From contig NZ_CP163518.1 in assembly GCF_041080625.1 (NCBI RefSeq), positions 1,798,001 through 1,862,000 on the forward strand: a DNA stretch of 64,000 nt, read 5' to 3'. The translations under genes and the position numbers were made by a program. Of this stretch, positions 56,001 to 63,686 are shown piece after piece. Under the pieces are notes generated by a model. It searched no databases. It saw nothing but the letters and a program-made list of their open reading frames with translations, and was not told where the DNA came from. This DNA is from Streptomyces sp. CG1 (GTDB lineage: Bacteria > Actinomycetota > Actinomycetes > Streptomycetales > Streptomycetaceae). Position 1 is the stretch's first letter. The number at the start of each line of letters is the position of its first letter.

Positions 56001-58078
56001 GGGGGCGGCACAGGGGCAGGTCCGCCTCCGGCGGGAGGCGGACCGTCCCCGTCCAGCAGGGCCAGCAAGGTGCCGACCCGGGGCCGGGCCAGCAGCTCCC
56101 CCACCGGAATCCGGGAACCGAATCGGCGCTCCAACTTCTCTACGGCAGAGAGGAGTTGGGCGTAGTCCACGCCCAGGTCGGCGAGCGAAGTGCTCGGCTC
56201 GGCCTGGTCCACGCGGCCACCGGCGAGCACGTCGGCCACCACGTGGGCTGCCAATTCTGAGCCCTCCGGCTTCAAGGGACCGACCTCACCGGGGTCGACC
56301 GTTGGCTCCGCCCTGACCACGCTGGCCGCGATCACCGGCAGGCCCAGTGCCATGAGATCCTGGCGGCAGGCGGCCCGCTGGACCTTGCCGCTCGTCGTGC
56401 GGTGCACCGCGCCTCGCTTGAGCAACAGAACGGCGTGCGGCGCGACCTCGTGTTCCAGTTGGATCGCGGCACGCAGCTTCGCCAGCATCGAGGCCGGATC
56501 GTCTGCCACCGCGCGGGAATCCACCTCGTAGGCGACGACGAGGTGTTCGGTGTCGTCCAGGACGATGCCGAACGCTGCGCCGGCGTTCGGCCGGAACCGG
56601 TCGTCGGCCTTCTCTACGGTCAGTTCGATGTCGTGCGGGAAGTAGTTGCGCCCCTGGACGACGACCACGTCCTTGGTGCGGCCGGTGACGTAGAGTTCGC
56701 CGTCGCGCAGGAAACCCAGATCACCGGTGCGCAGGTAGCGGGTGCCGGAGCGGGGGTCGAGCCGTGCCTGGAAGGTGTCCCGGGTCGCGTCAGGCCGGCG
56801 CCAGTAGCCCCGGGCAACGCTGGGACCGGCGGTCCAGATCTCGCCTATCCGCCCGTCGGGCAGTGCCCGCCTGGTGTCGGGGTCCACAACGGCGACCTCG
56901 ACTCCCTCGGCCACCGGGCCGCAGGACACGACGCGGGTGGCACGCGGAGAGTCGGGCAGGGCGGGCCGGGCGACACGTTCCTCGAGCACTGCGGAGTCGA
57001 AGGTTCCGACCCGCGGCCGACGCTCCGGCAGCGCCCCGGTGACCAGCAGGGTGGCCTCGGCCAAGCCGTAGCAGGGTGTGAGCGCGCGCCGGTCGAAGCC
57101 GCTGGGCGCGAAGAAGTCGGCGAACCGCTCCATCGTGTCGGCCCTGACCGGCTCCGCACCGTTGAGTGCCAGCCGCCAGCCGCTCAGGTCCAGCCGGTCG
57201 CGTTGCGTGGGCGTGACCCTGCGCAGGCACTGTTCGTAGCCGAAGTTGGGTGCGATGGCGGTGGTCGCGCAGGTGGCGGCGATGGTCTCCAGCCACAGCA
57301 GAGGGCGCTGCACGAAGGTCATCGGGGCCATGAAATGCAGCGGGATGCCGCCGTGGAGTGCGTTGAGTATTCCGCCGATGAGACCCATGTCGTGGTAGGG
57401 CGGCAGCCACAGGGCCATCGCCGAGTCCTCGTCATGGCCCAGCCGTTCGTGGATCGCCCGCAGGTTGGCGATCAGGTTGGCGTTGCTGACCATGACGCCT
57501 TTGGGCGTCGAGGTCGAGCCGGAGGTGTACTGCAGGAACGCGAGCGAGTCGGGGCGGCCCACGGTCTGGGCGGTGACCGCGGGCTGTGACCGGTCGATAT
57601 CGGTGGGGCCGAGGAAGACCAGGTCGCCCAGGCCGGACTCGCGCAGCTCGGCACGCCGGTTCTCGGCGAACTCCTTGACCTCGTCGGTGGTCAGCGCATG
57701 GGTGGCCCTGCAGTCCCGGGCTATGGCGGCGAGCCGGGGCACCGTCTGGCCGAAGCGCATGGTGTCCGGCGGGTACGCGGGCACGGCGATGGCGCCTGCC
57801 ACCAGGCAGCCGAGGAACGACGCGATGTAGTCCAGGCCGGGCGGATGAAGCACCAGCACGGTCTTGTTGCGCAGGTTCTCGGCACGCAACCGGTTCGCGA
57901 CCTGTTGGGCCCGCAGATCCAGCTCACGATAGGTCCACGACTCGCTGCTTCCGTCGATGCCGGTCAGGAAGCGATAGGCGAGGGCGTCGGGCTGCCGCTC
58001 GGCCTGTGCCTGGAGCACCTCGGCGACGCTGGTGGCGCCGGTCACCGGCCGACGGTCACTGATCAGTCCTGTGCTCAT
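50009..58078 (-). CDS. redL: RedL-type PKS/oxoamine synthase fused to a RedK-type reductase
   Basis: The 2689-residue protein reads, in order: fatty acyl-AMP ligase (1 to about 600; YTSGSTSTPKG near 190); carrier-like domain with GVDY in place of the GxDS serine (about 638); active carrier domain LGLDSKQ (about 748); KS (830-1240; DTACSSS, EAHGTGT, NIGHLE); AT (1349-1630; GHSVG, malonyl-type HAFH); carrier LGCDSLM (about 1797); PLP oxoamine synthase (1902-2298; DEAHSIG, SKAIGSLGG); and extended SDR (2354-2689; GASGFIGGHL, YNRSKVLGE). RedL turns dodecanoate, malonate and glycine into a 4-keto-2-alkylpyrroline; RedK then gives the alkylpyrrole. Here both steps sit on one chain. ATG 58078 overlaps redM. 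Confidence 0.85.
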   Translation of the reverse strand: MSTGLISDRRPVTGATSVAEVLQAQAERQPDALAYRFLTGIDGSSESWTYRELDLRAQQVANRLRAENLRNKTVLVLHPPGLDYIASFLGCLVAGAIAVPAYPPDTMRFGQTVPRLAAIARDCRATHALTTDEVKEFAENRRAELRESGLGDLVFLGPTDIDRSQPAVTAQTVGRPDSLAFLQYTSGSTSTPKGVMVSNANLIANLRAIHERLGHDEDSAMALWLPPYHDMGLIGGILNALHGGIPLHFMAPMTFVQRPLLWLETIAATCATTAIAPNFGYEQCLRRVTPTQRDRLDLSGWRLALNGAEPVRADTMERFADFFAPSGFDRRALTPCYGLAEATLLVTGALPERRPRVGTFDSAVLEERVARPALPDSPRATRVVSCGPVAEGVEVAVVDPDTRRALPDGRIGEIWTAGPSVARGYWRRPDATRDTFQARLDPRSGTRYLRTGDLGFLRDGELYVTGRTKDVVVVQGRNYFPHDIELTVEKADDRFRPNAGAAFGIVLDDTEHLVVAYEVDSRAVADDPASMLAKLRAAIQLEHEVAPHAVLLLKRGAVHRTTSGKVQRAACRQDLMALGLPVIAASVVRAEPTVDPGEVGPLKPEGSELAAHVVADVLAGGRVDQAEPSTSLADLGVDYAQLLSAVEKLERRFGSRIPVGELLARPRVGTLLALLDGDGPPPAGGGPAPVPPPSGTPGSAVTPKTPLVVPYREGAEGLVRWLSERIADRLGLPAAQIEPTEPFAALGLDSKQLIATCEELSEHLGCEVSPRLAYDHVSPMGLARAIVAEPGVRHDRPLGGPTLSGARDMCTAIGAGPEGGQRAGSGTAEPIAVVGIGCRFPGAPDVESFRRLLFDGRSAVSEVPPERWDSRRIEAPGHGGFLDRIEEFDARFFGISAREAARMDPQQRLLLETAWQALEDAGIAPESLAGSDAGVFVGISSHDYYELQMRDLDAVDVHAATGNAQSVAANRLSYTLDLTGPSLAVDTACSSSLVAVHTACHSLRTGECRTALAGGVNLMLTPALSVAFGNGGMLSDSGSCRTFDDTADGYVRGEGVGLVCLKPLSAALADGDRIHAVIRGSAIGHGGRANGLTAPRSSAQHSVIERALEEARLPGAAVDYVEAHGTGTELGDPIEWDALARAYGRDPATGRPCLVGSAKTNIGHLEAAAGIAGLIKAALVVRDREVPPSLHFEKPNRRLSWEGSGLEVPTVRRALPEDAIVRAAVSSFGFGGTNAHAVLESPPRPARAPGTAAPAPVRPVHALCLSGRSDSSLAALARAYRTHLAAHTEVSLVDLCHSANTGRTHLAHRAVLTAADRQSLDQQLAAVVSGEASAAVARGRVVRGTPGPRIAFLFSGQGSQYPGMGRELYDSHPAVARSLRRSDEVLRPLLGIPLDELLFVPEGAERLQRTRYCQPALVALEIALAELWKSAGVQPAAVLGHSVGAFAAAHVAGAIGLEDALRLTVARAAAMDAQPGDGAMVACAGDPEAIREVAAAYPSLSLAAVNSAEHLVLSGPAQDVERAAEYLRTRSVAMRPLKVSHAFHSAQMAGAVTALSDAAGACAVTEPEIPWVSDLTGRPNGRVEPGYWADHLTGTVRFADGLGTLRELGCDGFVEVGPHPVLLSFVRATAPEDRATTELRLATAHRQAGDWETFLRSVGRLHCAGGAVDWAALDRPYAPDRVPVPHTVFERQPYWWDVAMRKQLEPAAGEPLATEQQAGRDGGIPYHDHPAAHPEQQADEQGLGSAVTTQSTSQAERPSGAEPVPMARADVLGYVQQVSGFAAEEIPLDARLGADLGCDSLMKTELERRIAAKYPHRLAELRRSLPDDPTVLDVIRAVGPGHAAADRPRSTAQEATSTPLPAPSAPYGPIPAESAVRIQASDGWAGTTAAPPVQATAAHTQPVRHELHIEEWAEFAEIQGRIRQIEASGANAYGRVHEGFNSGRISMDGREVVNYSAFNYLALSQHPRLIAAAKEAVERYGTSCSATPLLCGETPLHHELDAEIASFLGTEAAIVFAGGHATNVATVGHMFGPEDLILHDEWIHDSSVRGAILSGARRRPFPHNDWAALDRLLHAMRGQYRRAVVVIEGAYSQDGDIPDLPRFIEVKKRHNAWLMVDEAHSIGVLGRTGRGIGEHWDVDRADVDLWMGTISKAIGSLGGYIAARQPVIQYLKFTCPLFIFSTGISPANTAAALEAFRVIRDEPERVARVQELSEFFREQARARGLDIGVSRASAVVPVILGSWDRAMWIANWMLERGVNVMPIGYPAVARDQCRLRFFINVDHREADLVRSLDLLGHAMTAESDRHLPPRLPSSDTNGTAVTVGRPAPGAPTAMDSASAARPAPSSSAAPTSRRTADVLVAGASGFIGGHLTRRLAEQGHRVRVLVRENSDRSAFEDLDVEIEVGSLENTDSLRRATAGVSHVYNCAGMSADWGPWESFQQVNVQGSRNLIDAAHAAGTVERFLHVSTTDVYGYPVRPCDESAPIQDIGLPYNRSKVLGEIVVRETAQRTGVPLTVIRPVSVYGPRSKDFVVELAGLLLQKQMVYIRRGDVPAGLLYVENAVDGLIAACNSAQTVGNVYNLRDPETTTWREYMEALAAGLGVGAPSFSLPASVATGVATVSEKAYGALRIKSRPVLTRHAVHLFERDQSYPIDRACTDFGFKSSVSFEEGMRRTLAWLDSAEGRRSTGR

Positions 58079-59733
58079 TCCGGCCTCCTGGGGGCGGTGC
58101 CCACGCTCGCGGCCAGTCGGTGGTAGTCGATCTTCCCGTTGGGGCTGTGCGGCAGCTCCTCCAGGCACTTCGCGACCCGCGGCACCATGTACGCGGGCAG
58201 GTACTCGGCGCAGTACTGCTTGATCTCCAGCAGGCCGGGCCGGGTCGCCCCCGGGGCCAGGGTGTAGCAGGCGAGGATCCCGGCCTGGGCGCCGTCGCCG
58301 GTGACCACGACGCCGGCGTCGCCGACAGCCGGGTGCCGCACCAGCACCGCCTCGATCTCACCGAGTTCGACGCGATAGCCGTTGAGTTTCACCATCCTGT
58401 CCTTGCGGCCTCGGTAGACGAGACTGCCGTTCTCGTAACTCACCAGGTCGCCGGTGGCATGGCGGCCTTCGTGGTGCCCGGCTGCCTCGGATGCGGCCTC
58501 GCGGCCCCAGTACCCCGGGGTGACACAGTCGCCCTCGATGATGAGCTCTCCCACGACGTCCGTCCCGGGGCCGTCCTGGCCGTCGGCGTGCAGGACGCGG
58601 GCCCGGACGCCGGGCAGCGGCACGCCGATCGGCACGGGCTCGGTGCGGGCGGTGTCCTCCGGCCGGACCCGGTGGTAGGTGCAGACGTTGGTCTCGGTCG
58701 GGCCGTAGAGGTTGTAGAGCACCGTCGACGCGGGCAACCTGGCGACCGTCTCGCGCAGTTGCGGGATCGGGAACACCTCGCCCGCGAAGAGCACGTAGCG
58801 CAGCCCTGCCGCGGTGTCGGGGGTGAGCGCGCCGGACACCGTGAGCAGGTTGAGCACCGACGGCACCGAGTACCAGACGGTGACGCCGTGGTCGCGGATG
58901 CCCTGGGCGAGCGCGTTGACGTCACGGGTGCGTGCGTCCTCGACGATCCATACGGCCGCGCCCACGGAGATCGCCGTGAACAGGTCGAAGGTGCTCAGGT
59001 CGAAGTTGAAGGACGCGTGATTGGCGAACACGTCGTCGGGTCCGACGTCCAGTTCGGCGCGTGCCCACCCGACGAAGGCGGTGAGATTGCGGTGCGTGAT
59101 GCGCACGCCTTTGGGCACACCAGTGGATCCGGAGGTGTAGAGAAGCGCGGCGAGGTCGTCCGGCTCTGGCTCCCGCCTGACAACACTTCTCTCTCCGCGA
59201 GTCGCGAAGTCCTCCCAGGCCAGCGCCTCGGGGCCGGAGTCGCCGGGCGGCTTCGTCAGGCGGTCCGTACTGGGGCCCCGGGCAGCTCCTGCGACGACCA
59301 GCACCCGTACGGAGAGTGGGAGTTCGGTGATGTTGAGCTTGCCGAAGGTCTGCATGTCGGTAAAGAGAGCGATGGGCTCGGCGTCATGCAGGATGTGCGC
59401 GACCCGGCTGCTGGGCTGCCCCGCGTCGAGCGGCACATACGCGCAGCCGGCCTGCAGGACGGCGAGGATCGCCTCGGCATACCGCGGGCCCTTGTCCATC
59501 CAGATCGCGATCCGCTCGCCGGTCGCGACGGCGCCCCGCAGCCGGGTCAGGGCGGCGGCCAGATCGTCCACCCGCTCCTTGAGTTCGCCGTACGTCACCG
59601 GGGTGCGCCCGGCGAAGGCGGTCCTGGCTGCCTGCGCGTCAGTGAGTTCTGCCGGCAGCAGGAGGAACGAGGGCACATCGGCCGACGGAGCGACGGCGGT
59701 GTGCGTCGCGTCGGAGCTGGTCGTCGTGTTCAC
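58075..59733 (-). CDS. redM: L-prolyl-AMP ligase loading the carrier protein RedO
   Basis: The 552-residue protein is an NRPS-type adenylation enzyme with core motifs LLYTSGSTGVPKGVRITHRN, NFDLSTFDLF, YNLYGPTETNVCTYH, GDLVSYENGSLVYRGRKDRMVKLNGYRVELGEIE and the C-terminal Lys in NGKIDYHRLA. RedM/PigI activate L-proline and load it on RedO/PigG. It stands alone without a carrier domain, as in other red clusters. GTG 59733 overlaps the redN stop (GTGA) and its stop overlaps redL (ATGA). Pro specificity is taken from context, not from a residue code. Confidence 0.85.
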   Translation of the reverse strand: MNTTTSSDATHTAVAPSADVPSFLLLPAELTDAQAARTAFAGRTPVTYGELKERVDDLAAALTRLRGAVATGERIAIWMDKGPRYAEAILAVLQAGCAYVPLDAGQPSSRVAHILHDAEPIALFTDMQTFGKLNITELPLSVRVLVVAGAARGPSTDRLTKPPGDSGPEALAWEDFATRGERSVVRREPEPDDLAALLYTSGSTGVPKGVRITHRNLTAFVGWARAELDVGPDDVFANHASFNFDLSTFDLFTAISVGAAVWIVEDARTRDVNALAQGIRDHGVTVWYSVPSVLNLLTVSGALTPDTAAGLRYVLFAGEVFPIPQLRETVARLPASTVLYNLYGPTETNVCTYHRVRPEDTARTEPVPIGVPLPGVRARVLHADGQDGPGTDVVGELIIEGDCVTPGYWGREAASEAAGHHEGRHATGDLVSYENGSLVYRGRKDRMVKLNGYRVELGEIEAVLVRHPAVGDAGVVVTGDGAQAGILACYTLAPGATRPGLLEIKQYCAEYLPAYMVPRVAKCLEELPHSPNGKIDYHRLAASVGTAPRRPE

Positions 59734-61769
59734 CGGCCGGCCCACCGTTCCCCGGCGCCGGGCATTGCGGTGTCCCGACCGCGGGCGGGCAGCACACCGG
59801 TTTCCCGCCCCGCGTCCTCGAAGATCTGCGCCGCCTCGTCAAGATCCTGCGGGGTGTGCTCACTTGTGACACTGATCCGCAGGCGAGCATCGCCGAGCCC
59901 GACCCCGGGAAAGACCACGGTCTGGCAGAACAGGCCACGGGCCCGAACGGCGCGGCCCATCTCCATCGCCCTGCGCTCGTCGCGGATGACGATGGGCAGG
60001 ATCGCGCTGTCGGTGTTCTCCAGGTCGAAGCCGGTGTCCCGCAGCCGACTGCGCAGGGTGCGGATGTTGGACCAGAGCCGGGCGATCCGCTCGGGCTCCC
60101 TCTCGATCACGTCGATGGCAGCGATCAGCCCGGCGGCGATGCCGGCGGGGATGGTCGCGGCGAAGACGTAGGAGTGGGCGTAGAAGCGGAGGTACTCGAT
60201 GACGTCCTCGTCGCCGACGACGAAGCCGCCCATCCCGGCGAGGGTCTTGCTCATGGTGCCGAGTTCGAGGTCTACCTCGCCCTTGAGACCGAAATGCTCG
60301 GTGGTACCGGAGCCGCGGGCGCCGAGTACGCCGGTTGAGTGCGCGTCATCGATCAGTACGCGGGCGCCGTACTGCTTGGCCAGCCGCACGATGCCCGGCA
60401 GGTTGCACACGTCACCGTGCATGCTGAATACACCGTCGGCGACGATGAGCTTGCCCGCCAACTGGTCGGGGCAGCGTTCCAGTACCCGCTGCAGATCGGC
60501 CATGTCGTTGTGCTGGTAGATCTTGCGGACGCCGCCGGAGATCCGGGCACCGTCCACGATGCTCATGTGGTTGTACTTGTCGACCACAACCGCGTCGTAG
60601 CTCTTGACCAGGGCGGAGATCGCGCCGAGGTTCGCGGAGTAGCCGCCCGGAAAGACGATGCAGGCGGGGCGCTGTTTGAAGGCGGCCAGCCGCCGTTCGA
60701 GTTCCTTGTGCAGCACGTTGGTGCCGCCGATGAGCCGGCAGCCGGTGTTGGTGGCGCCGTATACGCGGGTCGCGTCGCAGATCGCGTCGATGACCTTGGG
60801 GTGGTTGGCGAGACCGAGGTAGTTGTTCGAGGCGAACATGAGGTATTCGCGGGTACGCCCGGTGAGTTCGTCCTGGATGACGGCCCGGTTCTCGCACCGC
60901 GACTGCAGCGGCATGCCGTACCAGTACAGCTGCTCGTCCTCGCGCCGGCGCAGGTAGCCGCGGAAGCTGCGGACCTTGGCGAAGAGGTCGGAGTCGCGCT
61001 CCTCGGTGAAGTCCCGCATCGACCGGTCGTCCCAGGGCCCGTCGGTGGCCGACACCGTGGGTGCCTGCTCGGACGGGCGCCGCGCAGGATCCGGTGCCGG
61101 CAGCCGTGTGGGCGCCGGACGGTGTGCGTGCTCGGCGCGTTGAACGGGCACGGAGCCGGGTTCCGCGGACTGCGGGGGTGCGGTGTCCGGGGCTGATCCG
61201 GCGAGTGCGGCGCCCAGGCTGCGCAGAGTGGTCGCCGAGATGTTCTGCGTCTGTGCGGTGGGTCCGTCGATCTCACGGGACACCTCTGCGACGATGGAGG
61301 CCAGGACCACGGAGTCGATGCCGAGCTCGCCCTCCAGGTCGGCATCGGGATCCAACTGGTGCCGCTGGTACTGGGTGTGGCGCATCGCCACGTCGAGCAG
61401 CAGGTCCATGACCGTGTCTCGGCTCCGGGCATTCCGCTCGGGACCATCGCCGACCGGACGGCCGTCGGCCGGACGGTTGGCGCGCTCGACTGCCTGGACC
61501 AAGTCGCCGATGGTGGGTGGCGCGGCGGGCAGCTCGACGGTGATGCCGAACTGGTCGCGCACCGCGGCAAGTATGGACTCCATGATGACCGAATCGATGC
61601 CGAGCTCGCCCTCGAAGTGGCTCTCCAGCAGAAGCTGTTCGTGGTCGTAGAGGGTGTACCTGGCAATGATGTCCACGATGCGCAGGTAGGTCTCCCCGGC
61701 CGTGGTCCCGGAGGCCGCCGCGGCGGAGGGCTGGTCGGACCGGGCACTGCCGGTCAGGGTCTCCGTCAT
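59730..61769 (-). CDS. redN: Tandem carrier protein-oxoamine synthase for the bipyrrole branch
   Basis: The 679-residue protein has two carrier domains, each with GELGIDSV (Ser60 and Ser153), a linker, and a PLP-dependent alpha-oxoamine synthase domain (about 265-660; SNNYLGLANHP, DDAHSTGVLG, and the PLP lysine in GTMSKTLAGMGG). This is the RedN/PigH layout. Malonyl on the carriers is condensed by RedX with the pyrrolyl unit, and the C-terminal domain then condenses the product with serine to give 4-hydroxy-2,2'-bipyrrole-5-methanol. ATG 61769 overlaps the redO stop. Confidence 0.85.
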   Translation of the reverse strand: MTETLTGSARSDQPSAAAASGTTAGETYLRIVDIIARYTLYDHEQLLLESHFEGELGIDSVIMESILAAVRDQFGITVELPAAPPTIGDLVQAVERANRPADGRPVGDGPERNARSRDTVMDLLLDVAMRHTQYQRHQLDPDADLEGELGIDSVVLASIVAEVSREIDGPTAQTQNISATTLRSLGAALAGSAPDTAPPQSAEPGSVPVQRAEHAHRPAPTRLPAPDPARRPSEQAPTVSATDGPWDDRSMRDFTEERDSDLFAKVRSFRGYLRRREDEQLYWYGMPLQSRCENRAVIQDELTGRTREYLMFASNNYLGLANHPKVIDAICDATRVYGATNTGCRLIGGTNVLHKELERRLAAFKQRPACIVFPGGYSANLGAISALVKSYDAVVVDKYNHMSIVDGARISGGVRKIYQHNDMADLQRVLERCPDQLAGKLIVADGVFSMHGDVCNLPGIVRLAKQYGARVLIDDAHSTGVLGARGSGTTEHFGLKGEVDLELGTMSKTLAGMGGFVVGDEDVIEYLRFYAHSYVFAATIPAGIAAGLIAAIDVIEREPERIARLWSNIRTLRSRLRDTGFDLENTDSAILPIVIRDERRAMEMGRAVRARGLFCQTVVFPGVGLGDARLRISVTSEHTPQDLDEAAQIFEDAGRETGVLPARGRDTAMPGAGERWAGR

Positions 61770-62026
61770 CGAGCCGCTCCTTCGGCCTGCCGCAGCCGTT
61801 CGACCAGCGAGGCGATCGACTTGACGGTCTCGAAGTTCTCCGGGACGACCTGGTTCAGGGGCACGGTGATCCCGTAGGTGCCCTGCAGGTGGTGAACGAG
61901 GTCGAAGATCGCCGCGGAATCGATGACGTTCAGCTCGGTGAGCGACACGTCCGCGTCCAGTCCTTCGGCATCGCCGTCCAGCCATGCGTCGGCGATGTGA
62001 GTGATCAGTGCCTGCTGAATGTTCAT
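61766..62026 (-). CDS. redO: Peptidyl carrier protein for proline
   Basis: The 86-residue protein is a free-standing carrier protein with the phosphopantetheine Ser37 in LNVIDSAAIFDLVHHL. It carries L-proline, then pyrrole-2-carboxylate. The frame is open to 62080; ATG 62026 gives the usual RedO length and start (MNIQQALITHIADAW), although its ribosome site is weak. It overlaps redN by 4 bp and follows redR after 71 bp. Confidence 0.8.
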   Translation of the reverse strand: MNIQQALITHIADAWLDGDAEGLDADVSLTELNVIDSAAIFDLVHHLQGTYGITVPLNQVVPENFETVKSIASLVERLRQAEGAAR

Positions 62027-62097
62027 GGCGTTCTCGGTCTCGCTTTCCTGGAAAGTGCTGACGTCTCTGTCCCGCGACACCCACCGCGGCCGGGGGC

Positions 62098-63348
62098 CTA
62101 CGCGGCGGTGAAGACCAGGACCGCGTTCTGGCCGCCGAATCCGAAGGAGTCGCTCACCGCGACCTGCATGTTTTTGTGTCGGGGATGTCCGGCGACGATG
62201 TCGAGGTCGATCTCTGGGTCCTGCTTTTCGAGGTTGGCCGTCGGCGGCACGGTCGAGGTCTGCAGTGCCAGCACGCTGAAGGCCGCCTCGATGGCGCCGG
62301 CGGCTCCGAGGGTGTGGCCTACCACGCCCTTGGTGGAGGTGACGACGGGCCGGTCACCGAAGACCGACCGCAGTACCCTGGCCTCCGCCGCGTCGTTGAG
62401 GGGCGTCGAGGTGCCGTGCGCGTTGACGTGGTCCACCTCGTCAGGTGCCACACCGGCCTGCGCCAGCGCGGTCAGCATGGCCTGGCGCACGCCGGTGCCC
62501 GCCGGGTCCGGCGCTGTGATGTGGTGCGCGTCGGCCGAGGCTCCGTATCCGGCGACGCGGGCCCGGACCGTGGCGCCGCGAGCCCGGGCGTCCGCCTCGC
62601 GTTCGAGGATGAGGATCCCGGCGCCCTCCCCCGTGACGAAGCCGTCCCGGTCGGCGTCGAAGGGCCGGGAGGCGGCGGAAGGGTCGTGAGTTCGCCGGGA
62701 GAGGGCCCCCATCCGGGTGAAGCCGGTCACGATCAACGGACTGACAGCGGCCTCGCCCCCTCCGGCAATCACCACATCGCAGATGCCGTCACGCAGTAGG
62801 TGCAGCGCCGTTCCGATCGCAGTCGCCCCGGATGCGCAGGCTGTGCTGGTGACGAGGTTGGGCCCGGTGGCACGGAACTCCATGGCCAGGTGACCGGCCA
62901 CCATGTTGGGCACCAGCAGCGGGATCAACAGCGCCGACACCGCCTGCGGGCCCTTGTCCAGCATGGTCCGCAGCTGCCCCTCGCCCGAGGAGGCGCCGCC
63001 GACACCGCAGCCAATGACGACACCGACCCGCCCGCCGTCCCAGGTCAGCGGATCCAGGCCGCAGTCGGACACCGCCTCACGTGCCGCAGTGATGGTCAGC
63101 TGCACGAACCGGTCGTGGACCAGCCGGCTGCGCCGCCCCACGTGCCGGGCCGGGTCGAATCCGGGCACTGTGCAGGAGATGTCCACCGGCAGCCCGGCGA
63201 GCACCGGGTCCCGTCGGCACACGGACGTGCCCGCGCACACACCCTGCCAGCTGGCCTGCGTGCCGATGCCCGCGGCGGTGACCAGACCGAGACCTGTGAC
63301 CGCGATGGGCGGGACGGCGCGGCCGTTGACCGCCGGGGCGACGGTCAT
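62098..63348 (-). CDS. redR: 3-oxoacyl-ACP synthase II (FabF type) for the alkyl chain
   Basis: The 416-residue ketosynthase has Cys171 in STACASGA, HGTST (His near 308) and GHTLGAAG (His near 345), the intact FabF triad. With RedP and RedQ it builds the dodecanoyl (or similar) chain using primary fatty-acid reductases. The start ATG 63348 overlaps the redQ stop. Transcription order here is P, Q, R and then O. Confidence 0.85.
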   Translation of the reverse strand: MTVAPAVNGRAVPPIAVTGLGLVTAAGIGTQASWQGVCAGTSVCRRDPVLAGLPVDISCTVPGFDPARHVGRRSRLVHDRFVQLTITAAREAVSDCGLDPLTWDGGRVGVVIGCGVGGASSGEGQLRTMLDKGPQAVSALLIPLLVPNMVAGHLAMEFRATGPNLVTSTACASGATAIGTALHLLRDGICDVVIAGGGEAAVSPLIVTGFTRMGALSRRTHDPSAASRPFDADRDGFVTGEGAGILILEREADARARGATVRARVAGYGASADAHHITAPDPAGTGVRQAMLTALAQAGVAPDEVDHVNAHGTSTPLNDAAEARVLRSVFGDRPVVTSTKGVVGHTLGAAGAIEAAFSVLALQTSTVPPTANLEKQDPEIDLDIVAGHPRHKNMQVAVSDSFGFGGQNAVLVFTAA

Positions 63349-63599
63349 GACGTCCCGGCCGCGGCGTTCACCTGTTCGGATATCAGCTCCACGGCCCGCT
63401 CCAGCGAGTCGCGGGGGGTCGCGGTGTCCTCGCTGATCTCCACGCCCACCTCCGACTGGATGACCAGCAGAAGTTCGACGAGGAACAGGGAGTCCACCTC
63501 CAGTTCCTCGAAGGTGACACCGGGCCGGATCTTGGCGGCGTCCACCTCGAACCGGTCCACCAGCAGTTCGGCCAGCCGGTCATACGTCAACGTTCGCAT
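63345..63599 (-). CDS. redQ: Acyl carrier protein for the alkyl chain
   Basis: The 84-residue protein is an ACP with phosphopantetheine Ser37 in LEVDSLFLVELLL and a D/E-rich surface. It would hold the growing fatty chain made by RedP and RedR, which RedJ then releases. It is tightly coupled to redR through ATGA. The gap to redP is 87 bp. Confidence 0.85.
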   Translation of the reverse strand: MRTLTYDRLAELLVDRFEVDAAKIRPGVTFEELEVDSLFLVELLLVIQSEVGVEISEDTATPRDSLERAVELISEQVNAAAGTS

Positions 63600-63686
63600 T
63601 GCTCCGCTGTCCTCTCGTCATCGTCGTCGTCTCGTCGTCCCCGGCGGTCCCCGCGCATGGACGCGAGCGCCGTGCGGCTCCCTTAG

